NCBI GenBank assembly: GCA_964624795.1
Contig: CAZUZS010000041.1
Coordinates: forward strand, 1 to 44,189
Length of the DNA: 44,189 nucleotides
Source of the DNA: CAZUZS01 sp964624795
Lineage (GTDB): Bacteria; Calditrichota; Calditrichia; RBG-13-44-9
Direction of reading: 5' to 3'
Shown here: piece by piece, positions 33,943 to 41,769 of the stretch
How positions within the stretch are numbered: position 1 is the first letter of the stretch
Layout of the letters: each line of letters starts with the position of its first letter
Notes under the pieces: generated by a model
What the model was told of the DNA's origin: nothing
What the model saw: only the letters and a program-made list of their open reading frames with translations
Databases searched by the model: none
Made by a program: the position numbers and the translations under genes

Positions 33943-34419
33943 ATGATTGAAGTACTAAAACTGATCGGAATTACTTTCCTGCCGTTCCTGGAATTGAGGG
34001 CCAGCATTCCGTACGGCATAATTACCGCTCACCTGCCGTGGTACTGGGTGGTTTTCATCTGCGTTATTGCCAACATCATTGTGGGCATTATCTATTTTTA
34101 CGTTGTCGAATGGTTTTTCCGCCTGATTCTGCATATCCCGGTGCTGAACAAAATCTGGGAGCGGCGGGTGGAAAAAGTGCAGCGAAAGATACACGCCGGG
34201 GTGGAAAAATATGGCGAAATTTTCCTGGCAATTTTTATCGGAATTCCACTGCCGGGCAGCGGCGTTTATTCCGGCGCGCTTGGCGCTTACCTGGTGGGCA
34301 TGTCTTTCAAAAAGTTCATCATTGCCGACATAATTGGCGTGCTGATTGCCGCAACGCTGGTCACCATTGCCGTGCTTACCGGCTCGGAGGCATTCAAATT
34401 ATTCTTGAAACCCGTTTGA
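33943..34419 (+). CDS. COG2426-family small membrane protein (putative small multidrug export protein)
   Basis: A 158-residue inner-membrane protein with four to five hydrophobic segments. The N-terminal FLPFLELRASIPYGI and the central IGIPLPGSGVYSGALGAYL motifs are the conserved signature of this DedA-neighbour family (Pfam Sm_multidrug_ex). The functional name is historical and transport has not been shown for most members. It lies 137 bases after pcm on the same strand, in an AT-rich gap that contains an AATATTTG sequence resembling the -10 of other promoters in the window. It may therefore be separately transcribed. Confidence 0.82.
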   Translation: MIEVLKLIGITFLPFLELRASIPYGIITAHLPWYWVVFICVIANIIVGIIYFYVVEWFFRLILHIPVLNKIWERRVEKVQRKIHAGVEKYGEIFLAIFIGIPLPGSGVYSGALGAYLVGMSFKKFIIADIIGVLIAATLVTIAVLTGSEAFKLFLKPV

Positions 34420-34538
34420 GCGGGAGTTCGCCGGGAGCAGTCCCTGATTGTTCAAACCAGCTTTCTCTCAGGCACATTAGCCGCCTCTTTCTGAAGAATA
34501 CCAATTTAATAAAAGACCCACCGATAGTTAAGAAGGAT

Positions 34539-34634
34539 CTGTCATTCCCTGCCTGCCCCCACGGGGCATTTTTTAAGCGTGAATCTATTTTACGTGATTA
34601 CTGGATTCCCGATAAAAGCATTCGGGAATGACAG
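34539..34634. repeat. palindromic element with 11-base terminal inverted repeats
   Basis: CTGTCATTCCC at 34539-34549 is matched exactly by its complement GGGAATGACAG at 34624-34634, giving a 96-base element without coding capacity. Dispersed TGTCATTCC...GGAATGACA elements of this kind are known from many bacterial genomes and are usually MITE-like or REP-like. Related to the element at 37396-37499 by the TGTCA ends. Confidence 0.7.
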
Positions 34635-34753
34635 TTTTCAAAATAGCCACCTTCGAATGATATCTCACAATTTAATTTTCTTTCCCCTTGCCTTTTATTT
34701 TATCGGAAATGTATTTTTTAGTGATTTTGTGAACGAGATGTGTAATCTTGCGG

Positions 34754-34759
34754 TATAAT
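34754..34759 (+). promoter_or_regulatory. possible -10 box before the CsgG-like gene
   Basis: A perfect TATAAT 28 bases before the start codon at 34787; no good -35 at standard spacing. Tentative. Confidence 0.3.
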
Positions 34760-34786
34760 AATCAATCATTACCGAAGGTGAAATAC

Positions 34787-35767
34787 ATGAAAACAAAAAC
34801 TTTGTTCACGACTATCACGGTATTACTTCTGGGGTTTGTCCACCATCCGGTTTGTCAGTCAGCTTCTGAACAGCGCCTGGCAATTTTGCCATTTTCTGCA
34901 ATCGGCCTCGACGAACCGACCATTCTGAGCACGGAATCCCTTCTGCGGCATGAAATCGAAAAATTAGGAGCAGTTGAAGTGCTTCCGCAGGAAAAGGTTG
35001 ATGCGGCTTTACAGGGAGAGATTTGCAGCGAGGTGCCTTGCGCAGTTGAGATTGGTAAGAAGCTGCAGGCAACCGAGGTCCTGCTCTGTAAAATGATCAC
35101 GCTGGGCGAGAAAGTTATTGTTGAGTACCGGCTGATCGACATTCCCAACCAGAAAATTCTGTTGATTGATCAGGCTACCGCCTCCTATGTGGAAGATCTG
35201 GATGTTGTGATGGAGCGGATGGCGATCAGCATCGTGCGGCAGGAGCCGCTGGATAAAACCGCCAAAATTGACCTCATAACCGCAAAAGAGACGAAAACTC
35301 CCCGGCGACGGGCCAGCCGGAAATATGCAGGATTATCATTCGGTTATCTTTATCCGCAGGAAGGTTATGACAGTGACGACCGGTCCTTTTCCATGGATTT
35401 CCGCTCCGGCGCCGAAATAAATGATTATTCTATCGGGATGCAACTGGCCATTCGCAAGGGATTTGCCGCCAATATTTACGGTTCCTATCTGTTTACCAAA
35501 ACAGATGTCTGCCCTTACCTGGGCGGTGCCTTCGGATTTCACTGGATCACCCACAACAATTATAATTACGGCGGCTACTGGGATGATTTCGGCGTTTATC
35601 ACGAAACAAAGAAGAAAAAGGGCGACGGATTCGAGTTCACAGCAAACGGCGGTATATTGGCGTTTCATACATACAATTTGCAGCTTATCGCAAATCTGGC
35701 ATATAGCTACACGCTAAATGATTATAACGACAGTGCGATCATATTTACCATTGGATTGCTGCGATGA
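34787..35767 (+). CDS. exported protein with CsgG/LpoB-like N-terminal and beta-barrel-like C-terminal domain
   Basis: A 326-residue protein from the ATG at 34787, preceded by GAAGGTG; an earlier in-frame ATG at 34748 would add residues in front of the signal peptide. A signal peptide (MKTKTLFTTITVLLLGF...) is followed by a domain of about 125 residues beginning EQRLAILPFSAIGLDEP. It continues with EIEKLGAVEVLPQEKVDAAL, CSEVPCAVEIGKKLQATEVL and VIVEYRLIDIPNQKILL. This is the alpha/beta pattern of the CsgG, LpoB and TolB-N-like group. After a basic linker (KTPRRRASRKYAG) come strands of outer-membrane type (YAGLSFGYLYP, GMQLAIRKGFAANIYGSYLF, AFGFHWITHNNYNYGGYWDD, LIANLAYSYTLND). Probably an outer-membrane anchored sensor or assembly factor; the function is unknown. 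Confidence 0.7.
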   Translation: MKTKTLFTTITVLLLGFVHHPVCQSASEQRLAILPFSAIGLDEPTILSTESLLRHEIEKLGAVEVLPQEKVDAALQGEICSEVPCAVEIGKKLQATEVLLCKMITLGEKVIVEYRLIDIPNQKILLIDQATASYVEDLDVVMERMAISIVRQEPLDKTAKIDLITAKETKTPRRRASRKYAGLSFGYLYPQEGYDSDDRSFSMDFRSGAEINDYSIGMQLAIRKGFAANIYGSYLFTKTDVCPYLGGAFGFHWITHNNYNYGGYWDDFGVYHETKKKKGDGFEFTANGGILAFHTYNLQLIANLAYSYTLNDYNDSAIIFTIGLLR

Positions 35768-35946
35768 TGGTTTTCATGTTCGGCAAACCGCGACCGTGGG
35801 GGCAAATCGAGACGTCGAAAAAAGTGCAAAAAAGCAGATCGGCAGCAAGCCGAAAATATAAGCGAAGAGCAACGTTACATGTAGTATCCGCCTGGCAGAG
35901 AGGAGGATCTTCAAAAATAAATTGTGCTCAGTTATAGAGATCGGCA

Positions 35947-36018
35947 CCGGAGTTGATTCCGGCGCTGTCTCCGGCTAAGCAACCAGACGTAGCACACCAG
36001 GTTGTCTCAAGCCGGAGA
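35947..36018 (+). promoter_or_regulatory. structured RNA leader of asnA, possible riboswitch
   Basis: The leader can form a hairpin CCGGA (35947-35951) with TCCGG (35958-35962). It can also form a long stem TCTCCGGCT (35968-35976) with AGCCGGAGA (36010-36018). The long stem encloses a second stem CAACC (35980-35984) with GGTTG (36000-36004) around a 15-base loop. The CCGGA and TCCGG segments can also swap partners. I do not match it to a known riboswitch class. Confidence 0.45.
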
Positions 36019-36052
36019 AGCAAACCCACAAAATAACAAGGAGAAAGAAACT

Positions 36053-37180
36053 ATGGCAGACAAGAAAGCAGACCTGGCCGGACCAGGAATTGGTAATTAT
36101 GATGACCTCAAAAAAGTGCTTCCTTCGGATTACAAATCTTTATTAACGCCAAAGGAAACGATGCAGGCTTTATTTGCGGTGAAAGGCTATATCGAAGAGA
36201 ATCTCTGCAAGGAGCTGAATCTCATGATGGTGCAGGTTCCTTTAATTGTTGATGTTAACAGCGGTGTGAACGATTACCTGGACCGCGACGGTTCACGGAC
36301 GCCGATCCAGTTTCACATATCGAATGATTATGACAAACACCCCATCGATGCGCAGGTGGTGCAGGCGGCAACCAAATGGAAACGTATGGCGCTGAAACAG
36401 TTTGGAATGAACGTGGGCGAAGGCCTGTGCACCGACATGAGGGCGGTGAGAAAGGATTACTTCCTGGATCATGACCACAGTTGCTACGTTGACCAGTGGG
36501 ATTGGGAACGGGTTATGACCAAAGAGCAGAGGAACCTCGATTATCTGACTGATGTGGTAAAGAAAATCTGGAAAGTGATTTGGGGCGCCGGCGAATATGC
36601 AAAAAAAGAATTTCCACAACTGGCAGGGAATTATCCCGATTTCCCGGAGGAGCTGAAGTTCCTCCACGCCGAAGAAATCCTGGACATGTATCCCGACCTG
36701 CCGCGCAAGCAGCGCGAAACCGCCATTCTTCAAAAATACCCGGCGGTCTTCATCTACGGCATTGGCTGGACGCTGCAGGATGGTTACCCGCATGAAATGC
36801 GTGCCGCCGATTATGACGATTGGGTAACGGAAACGAAATCGAAGGACGGCAAACCGATGCACGGACTGAACGGCGACATACTGGTCTGGAATCCGGTGAC
36901 GAAACGGCGCCATGAGCTGACTTCCATGGGCATCCGGGTGACCAAAGATACCCTCAAGCAGCAGCTAGAGATCACCGGCCAGGAAGATTTCCTGAAGCTG
37001 CCCTACCACCAGGCAATCATGAACAACGAGATTCCGCTGAGCATCGGTGGCGGCATCGGGCAATCCCGAACCTACATGTACCTGCTTCGCAAGGCACATT
37101 TAGGTGAAGTCAGCGTCACCGTCTGGCCGCAGATCCTGAAGGACATCTGTGCCGAGAAGAATATTTTTGTTCTGGAGTAG
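36053..37180 (+). CDS. asnA: aspartate-ammonia ligase (asparagine synthetase A)
   Basis: AsnA makes asparagine from aspartate, ammonia and ATP (via an aspartyl adenylate) with a class II aminoacyl-tRNA-synthetase-like fold. The protein shows VQVPLIVDVNSGVNDYLDRD, VQAATKWKRMALKQFG and GLCTDMRAVRKD. Further on are YGIGWTLQDGYPHEMRAADY, GLNGDILVWNPVTKRRHELT and the C-terminal IGGGIGQSRTYMYLL, all matching the family. The 375-residue length exceeds the about 330 of E. coli AsnA because of an N-terminal extension of about 25 residues and an insertion of about 20. The ATG at 36053 has AAGGAG upstream; an in-frame frame from 36002 lies inside the structured leader and is not used. A terminator follows at 37242-37294. 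The gene stands alone. Confidence 0.94.
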   Translation: MADKKADLAGPGIGNYDDLKKVLPSDYKSLLTPKETMQALFAVKGYIEENLCKELNLMMVQVPLIVDVNSGVNDYLDRDGSRTPIQFHISNDYDKHPIDAQVVQAATKWKRMALKQFGMNVGEGLCTDMRAVRKDYFLDHDHSCYVDQWDWERVMTKEQRNLDYLTDVVKKIWKVIWGAGEYAKKEFPQLAGNYPDFPEELKFLHAEEILDMYPDLPRKQRETAILQKYPAVFIYGIGWTLQDGYPHEMRAADYDDWVTETKSKDGKPMHGLNGDILVWNPVTKRRHELTSMGIRVTKDTLKQQLEITGQEDFLKLPYHQAIMNNEIPLSIGGGIGQSRTYMYLLRKAHLGEVSVTVWPQILKDICAEKNIFVLE

Positions 37181-37241
37181 CAGACCGGCATAGACTGGCA
37201 GGACGCAAGGAGATAAACTAAATCCTGCTCATTTAAAGAAG

Positions 37242-37294
37242 AGGCAGCATTCGCCAGGCCGGATTTTCCGGCGACTGAGCATGCTGCCTTTTTT
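37242..37294 (+). terminator. intrinsic terminator of asnA
   Basis: AGGCAGCAT (37242-37250) and ATGCTGCCT (37281-37289) form a perfect nine-pair stem followed by TTTTTT. The loop carries a second hairpin, GCCGG-ATTTT-CCGGC. That inner hairpin is part of a 19-base sequence repeated at 43158-43176. Confidence 0.88.
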
Positions 37295-37395
37295 AATTTG
37301 CTATATGCTGTTTCCTTTTGCTCTGCAAAATCGCAATTCAACACTAATAAAATCAATAGAATATAATACCGGTCATTTTCCCGTAGGGATAACTT

Positions 37396-37499
37396 TGTCA
37401 CGAGCGAAATCCCGCGACGCGAGACGAAGTCGAGAAATCTGATTTTGAGATAAAGATTTCTCCATCTCGCTCACTTTGTTCGCTTCAGTCGAAATGACA
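37396..37499. repeat. imperfect palindromic element ending in TGTCA/TGACA
   Basis: TGTCA at 37396-37400 and TGACA at 37495-37499 frame a 104-base non-coding element. Its two arms are diverged inverted copies; the innermost part GAGAAATCT (37432-37440) pairs exactly with AGATTTCTC (37454-37462). The right arm (reverse complement: CATTTCGACTGAAGCG...) resembles dispersed elements I know from other genomes that contain TGTCATTTCGAC and GAGAAATCT. It is likely a MITE-type element. The whole 37181-37600 spacer holds only this and the asnA terminator. Confidence 0.65.
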
Positions 37500-37600
37500 A
37501 TTTGATAACTTTGCGGACCTAAGGAAATTATCAAAATTTACTAAATGCAAAAGATTTCGATTTTCTAAAAGATACTTCCGGATTCCGGTTGTGTCACTTT

Positions 37601-38407
37601 CTACTTGTGTTCCACGCCGACCATCTTTTTCAGACTCTCCCTGGATTTCAGCGGGTTGATTTTATCTTCATATTCCAGCACAATTCCTTCCAGGGGCGGA
37701 TGTGTTTTCTTGAGAAAATCCAATATCTCCCGGTACGGAATATACCCTTCGCCAATAGTGCAGAAATTTTTGTGATCCTGCTGCGGATCGCGGGAATCGA
37801 TCAGGTGCAGTACGATGGGGATGCGCTTGTTTCCAAAATAGTTAAACATCTGGTAGCACCACTGAAGCGCCTCCGAGGTTTCCAACTGCAGGTCCTGGTG
37901 AAAAAAGCGCGGAATATCCAGCACCGGCAAAAGCTTGACCGTATTGCTGTTGGCAAGGGTGAAAATGGCCTGGTATTTTCGCAAATTTTTTTCGGCATTC
38001 TCCCTGCCGGCGGTCCGGAAATAATTTTCCAGGTAAATCAGGCGGTTGTGAATAGCAATTTCCTCGATTGTTTGCAAGGTGTCTTCCAGGGCTGCCTGCT
38101 CGTCGTAATGGATTATCACCCGCGATTCTTCCAAAGAATCCAGGAATGCAAACAGCCGGGCAGCATAATCTCCGGCAGTAAATTCGGGATTTAAATATCC
38201 TTCGGAATGGAAATAGACCGTGCTAAAGGTCCCGGAATCGAGCACCTCCCTGATCTTATCCAGCCTTTTATTATCTCCCAATAATTCATTATTCAGATAA
38301 ATTTGGATGACATCGAAGTGAGACTGCTCCGCATAATGAACCGTGTCCAGCGGATCGTACGCGAAATTGGAGGAAACCGAATTGGCAACACCTAAAGGAA
38401 TTTGCAT
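37601..38407 (-). CDS. TIM-barrel protein of the sugar isomerase / AP-endonuclease 2 superfamily
   Basis: A 268-residue soluble protein. The plan is that of the xylose-isomerase-like barrel: HYAEQSHFDVIQIYLNN near 24-40, TVYFHSEGYLNPEF near 62-75, SRVIIHYDEQAALEDTLQ near 94-111 with NRLIYLENYF near 121-130. It continues with KLLPVLDIPRFFHQDLQL, PIVLHLIDSRDPQQDHKNF, and a final EGIVLEYED near the metal-ligand Glu position. These Glu, His and Asp residues fit a divalent metal site. The substrate cannot be predicted (sugar phosphate epimerase-like is most likely). It is not an endonuclease IV by length and motif. Single gene, more than 140 bases from its neighbours. Confidence 0.7.
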   Translation of the reverse strand: MQIPLGVANSVSSNFAYDPLDTVHYAEQSHFDVIQIYLNNELLGDNKRLDKIREVLDSGTFSTVYFHSEGYLNPEFTAGDYAARLFAFLDSLEESRVIIHYDEQAALEDTLQTIEEIAIHNRLIYLENYFRTAGRENAEKNLRKYQAIFTLANSNTVKLLPVLDIPRFFHQDLQLETSEALQWCYQMFNYFGNKRIPIVLHLIDSRDPQQDHKNFCTIGEGYIPYREILDFLKKTHPPLEGIVLEYEDKINPLKSRESLKKMVGVEHK

Positions 38408-38549
38408 GAAAAGCTCCGTTCTGTTTTGCAGAGATTAATTTTCCTTTCTTAAACATCAAAGAACGGTTTTAGTTTTCAAATTTCGAAGCGCCACAGAAAT
38501 TTACACAACCATTTCCTCGAAAATCGCAGGATAAACCGGAAAGGGACCG

Positions 38550-39212
38550 TTATCCCTTCTCTTCTTCAAGCGAATCCTGGACTTTCTGAAACCAGCTTTT
38601 GCCGCTTACCGTCGCCAGAACAATCGTCAGCACGCCCAATGTAACGAAAATCGTGGCGAAGCCGATAACCACTATTTCCCTGGCAATATTAATTTCAGTG
38701 AGCGCCATGGCCGAGAAGAACAGCAAAAGGACCGATTTGGTAAACCGGGCAATCAGGGTAGCGCGGTGAATCTCCTCCCGGCGCATCGCTTTCAGCAACG
38801 CGGTTGAAGTCCAGCTTGAAACCAGCCAGCCAAAACCGAACAGGATCAAAGCCACAAATATTTTCGGAAAAAAGAGAATGCCCTTTTCCAGAACGGTCGA
38901 CAAAACCGTCAACTTCCAAACGCTGAATGCATCGTTAAGAAAAACCAGAAAGACAATAAAGAAGAATATGTTTCCCAGAAAGCTATAGAAACCGTAACGC
39001 ACATCCGCCTTGGAGAAATCCTCTCCCCAGCGGAAACGCACCAGAAAGCGCTCCAGCCGTAAAATCAGGGCAATTTGAATGATTACCCTTTTAATGAACC
39101 ATCCCAGCAGCCACCCGATAATAACCAGAATTATCCCCGCAAAAAGGCTTGGCAAATACCCGAAGAAATTGGCGCTTAAATTTACAAACAGGTCTTGCAT
39201 CGATTTATTCAT
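38550..39212 (-). CDS. MscS-type TM-helix protein (channel domain only)
   Basis: A 220-residue membrane protein with four to five transmembrane helices (about 17-39, 80-95, 110-130, 155-170, 180-205). It contains two copies of the conserved TM-helix repeat seen in small mechanosensitive-channel-like proteins: FAGIILVIIGWLLGWFIKRV near 24-43 and KIFVALILFGFGWLVSSW near 117-134. The MscS beta domain and C-terminal cage are absent, so gating by tension is not certain. Its ATG lies inside the end of the upstream permease gene (eight-base overlap) with GGGGAAG in front of it, implying coupled translation. A channel-like partner of the permease is the natural guess. Confidence 0.78.
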   Translation of the reverse strand: MNKSMQDLFVNLSANFFGYLPSLFAGIILVIIGWLLGWFIKRVIIQIALILRLERFLVRFRWGEDFSKADVRYGFYSFLGNIFFFIVFLVFLNDAFSVWKLTVLSTVLEKGILFFPKIFVALILFGFGWLVSSWTSTALLKAMRREEIHRATLIARFTKSVLLLFFSAMALTEINIAREIVVIGFATIFVTLGVLTIVLATVSGKSWFQKVQDSLEEEKG

Positions 39213-41475
39213 TGTCTTCCCCTAACTTTTTATGCGGTTTTAAAAGAGATGCCCAAAAATTCTCCCGTTCTTCGTATTCCTTCACCCACAATACCGGGCA
39301 CACGGTCTGCTCTGTGATATCCTGTGCAAGGGAATTCCCCAGAAGCAGTTCCAGAAAATCTCCCGATCTGCCGCCCATCACCAGAAGGTCCGTTTTCCTG
39401 GCTTCCTTTAAAATGCCCTTTAATACATCTTCATCGTAAAGCACACGTACCTGGGCAGGGAGACGGTTTTCCCGGATGATCTCCTCAACTTCGTTTATCC
39501 TTTTTTCCTTCTCCGCTTCGCGAATTGCGGGATCGAGCACGATGGCAAGGTTGAGTTTGCATTTGAAATAGTCCACCAGCACCGGCGCAATTTCGGTTGC
39601 AAGCCGCGTGTGAATATCGGCACTGAACGGAATAAGAATATTTCGAATTTTCTTGTGATCAAATGTGCCGTGCAGTATGGCAACCTCGCTGGGCGATTTC
39701 TGAATTACGGTATCGATGAGGGAAGAAAACACTTTTTCCAGAAATTTGGGACGCTTCTGTCTGCCCACGATGATGAAATTGCATCCGACCTCCTCCGCTG
39801 TTTCGATTATTCCCTGCGAAATTCGGTGGGAAATTTTTACGATGGAACGCGAAGGCACATTCCATTCGCCGGCCATTGTTTCGGCCTCATCCAGCATGGA
39901 TTCGGCCCTTGATGCTGCCTCAAGCCCCGACTGCAGCGGCTGGCCCTCCCGAACCTCCACAACATTCAGGAAAATCACTTCTGCATTGTTTTTAATAGCA
40001 ATCGCCATTGCCAGACTGGTAATGCTCTTTGCTGTTTTGGGATTTGACAGGCATACCAGAATACTGTATTCTTTTCGCTCAATTCTCTCCAGCGATTTCA
40101 CCTTGCGGATATGTTCCACCTCGCGCTTGGAAGCATACTCCCGGTAAGTAAACATTCCCAGCGCCACCCATACCCCGGTGATAATCCAGGCAATGGGGCT
40201 GTAATTGAACATGTAAATGGCAATGAACAGCAGCATCACGATGCCCAGGATGGAAAACCAGGGGTAAAGCGGCACAAAAAAACCGCGGTCGAGATCCGGC
40301 CTTTTCTTGCGCAGGCGGATCATTGCAATATTCACCTGCAGGAAAAGCAGCAGGAACATGATATCCGCGGCACTGGCTACGTCTTCGATGGGCAGAGAAA
40401 CGGCCATCAGCACAATGATAATTAATGAAATCATGATGGCCCAGTGAGGCGTGAAGTTTTTTGGGTGCACCTTGCTGAAAAATGCGGGGAAGTTCCGATC
40501 CCGTCCCATGGCAAACGCTACCCGCGACGACGAGAAAATGGTGGCGTTCAGCGCCGACATGGTGGAGATTAAGCCGCCAAACAGGATCATCACACCGCCA
40601 CCAACAAAGAAGCCTCTCGCCACTTCCACCAGCGCCGTTTCTTTATGCGAAGCCAGGTAATCCCAGGGAGTCATTCCGTGTGGTTTTACCGCACCGAGTG
40701 CGGCTACGGCTACCAGCAGGTAAATTGGCACCACAATGATAAGCGAAAGAAAAACAGCCTTTGGAATATTCTTTTTAGGATTTTTGATTTCTTCAGAGCT
40801 TTGTGCAATGACTTCATAGCCTTCGAAAGCGATAAATGTAAGGCCCATTGCCTTAAATACTCCGCCCCACCCATTGGCCAGGAACGGCGTGAATGAGGAT
40901 TTCCAGTTTGCCGTATGAAAGATAATGTCAATCCCAAAGCCAACAAAAATGAAGAGAATGACTATCTTGGTAATGGTTACCAGGTTTCCTATTTTCCCGG
41001 CCTCGGACGCGCCCCGGAAGTTGATATAAGCGAACAACAGCGCAGCAGCCACGGCCAGTATTTTGTGCGGCGGTAAAAACGCCCAGTGGGGAATGGTTAC
41101 CCCCAGTTCCTTGAACATCAGGTCAAAATAAGCCCCAAAACCGATGGCGTACAGACTGCACGCCACGGCGTGAGCGAACCAGCTCATCCAGCCGGAGATG
41201 AAACCGTTCCATTTGGGCAAGCCTTCTTTAACCCACAAATAACCGCCGCCGGCATCATGATAGCAGGAACCCAGCTCGGCGTAAGACATGGCGGTGAACA
41301 GAGCGACAAACCCGTTCAACGCGAAACTCAGGATAAGCGCGGGCCCGGCAACCCCCGCGGCAATGCCGATCAGGACAAAAATACCGGCGCCGATCATTGC
41401 CCCGACTCCGATCAGGGTTGCATCCATCAGGCTCATTTCCCTGGTCAGTTTTACTTCGGTTTCAAATTTTTTCAT
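39205..41475 (-). CDS. APC-family amino-acid permease fused to two UspA domains
   Basis: A 756-residue protein. Residues 1 to about 450 are an amino acid/polyamine/organocation transporter with about twelve helices. It shows the APC signature IGVGAMIGAGIFVLIG near 22-37, FALNGFVALFTAMSYAELGS, FIAFEGYEVIAQSSEEIKNPKKNIPKA near 215-242 and SRVAFAMGRDRNFPAFFSKVHPKN. The C-terminal third has two universal-stress-protein modules. The first starts near EYSILVCLSNPKTAKS (470); the second starts near RNILIPFSADIHTR and ends with DLLVMGGRSGDFLELLLGNS, the UspA nucleotide loop. Such permease-USP fusions may be regulated by nucleotide or stress. It is coupled with the MscS-type gene downstream. A small hairpin TTGCGG-AAAT-CCGCAA at 41508-41523 lies in its leader. 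Confidence 0.88.
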   Translation of the reverse strand: MKKFETEVKLTREMSLMDATLIGVGAMIGAGIFVLIGIAAGVAGPALILSFALNGFVALFTAMSYAELGSCYHDAGGGYLWVKEGLPKWNGFISGWMSWFAHAVACSLYAIGFGAYFDLMFKELGVTIPHWAFLPPHKILAVAAALLFAYINFRGASEAGKIGNLVTITKIVILFIFVGFGIDIIFHTANWKSSFTPFLANGWGGVFKAMGLTFIAFEGYEVIAQSSEEIKNPKKNIPKAVFLSLIIVVPIYLLVAVAALGAVKPHGMTPWDYLASHKETALVEVARGFFVGGGVMILFGGLISTMSALNATIFSSSRVAFAMGRDRNFPAFFSKVHPKNFTPHWAIMISLIIIVLMAVSLPIEDVASAADIMFLLLFLQVNIAMIRLRKKRPDLDRGFFVPLYPWFSILGIVMLLFIAIYMFNYSPIAWIITGVWVALGMFTYREYASKREVEHIRKVKSLERIERKEYSILVCLSNPKTAKSITSLAMAIAIKNNAEVIFLNVVEVREGQPLQSGLEAASRAESMLDEAETMAGEWNVPSRSIVKISHRISQGIIETAEEVGCNFIIVGRQKRPKFLEKVFSSLIDTVIQKSPSEVAILHGTFDHKKIRNILIPFSADIHTRLATEIAPVLVDYFKCKLNLAIVLDPAIREAEKEKRINEVEEIIRENRLPAQVRVLYDEDVLKGILKEARKTDLLVMGGRSGDFLELLLGNSLAQDITEQTVCPVLWVKEYEERENFWASLLKPHKKLGEDNE

Positions 41476-41769
41476 ATCGTGCGCCTTTCAGTAATTGAAC
41501 TGGTTTGCGGAAATCCGCAAGCCGGATCCATCTATTCGCGGGAATAAATTGAGGAAAAATGAATTCAGGATAAACTAAATACCATTTCGAGACTGTCATC
41601 CGATCAACCTTGAAAATTCCGGTTAATTTACGCAAGGAATATTTAATTTGCAAAATTTTATAGCGGAGAGGTGTTGCGGCAGGTTCTGTCTGCAAAGCGA
41701 AAACCACTTCGTTGTATACAAATCACCCCGCACCGGTCGCAAAACAGGTGCGGGGGTAACATCATTCGT
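41476..41769. other. 294-base spacer with a strong hairpin
   Basis: The right end has a perfect nine-pair stem, CCCCGCACC (41725-41733) with GGTGCGGGG (41746-41754), just after the stop codon of the cytochrome-barrel gene on the minus strand. It lacks a T-run but probably protects or terminates that mRNA. No gene is seen in the spacer. Confidence 0.5.

Noticed and set aside
2299..35850. A 14-base identity GATCGGCAGCAAGC at 2299-2312 and 35837-35850, both in spacers.
   Set aside because: In a 44 kb window a few 14-base matches are expected by chance, and the flanks are not similar.
36001..36052. Start of asnA at 36002.
   Set aside because: The frame is open, but it runs through the structured leader and the family-like protein begins after the AAGGAG before 36053.
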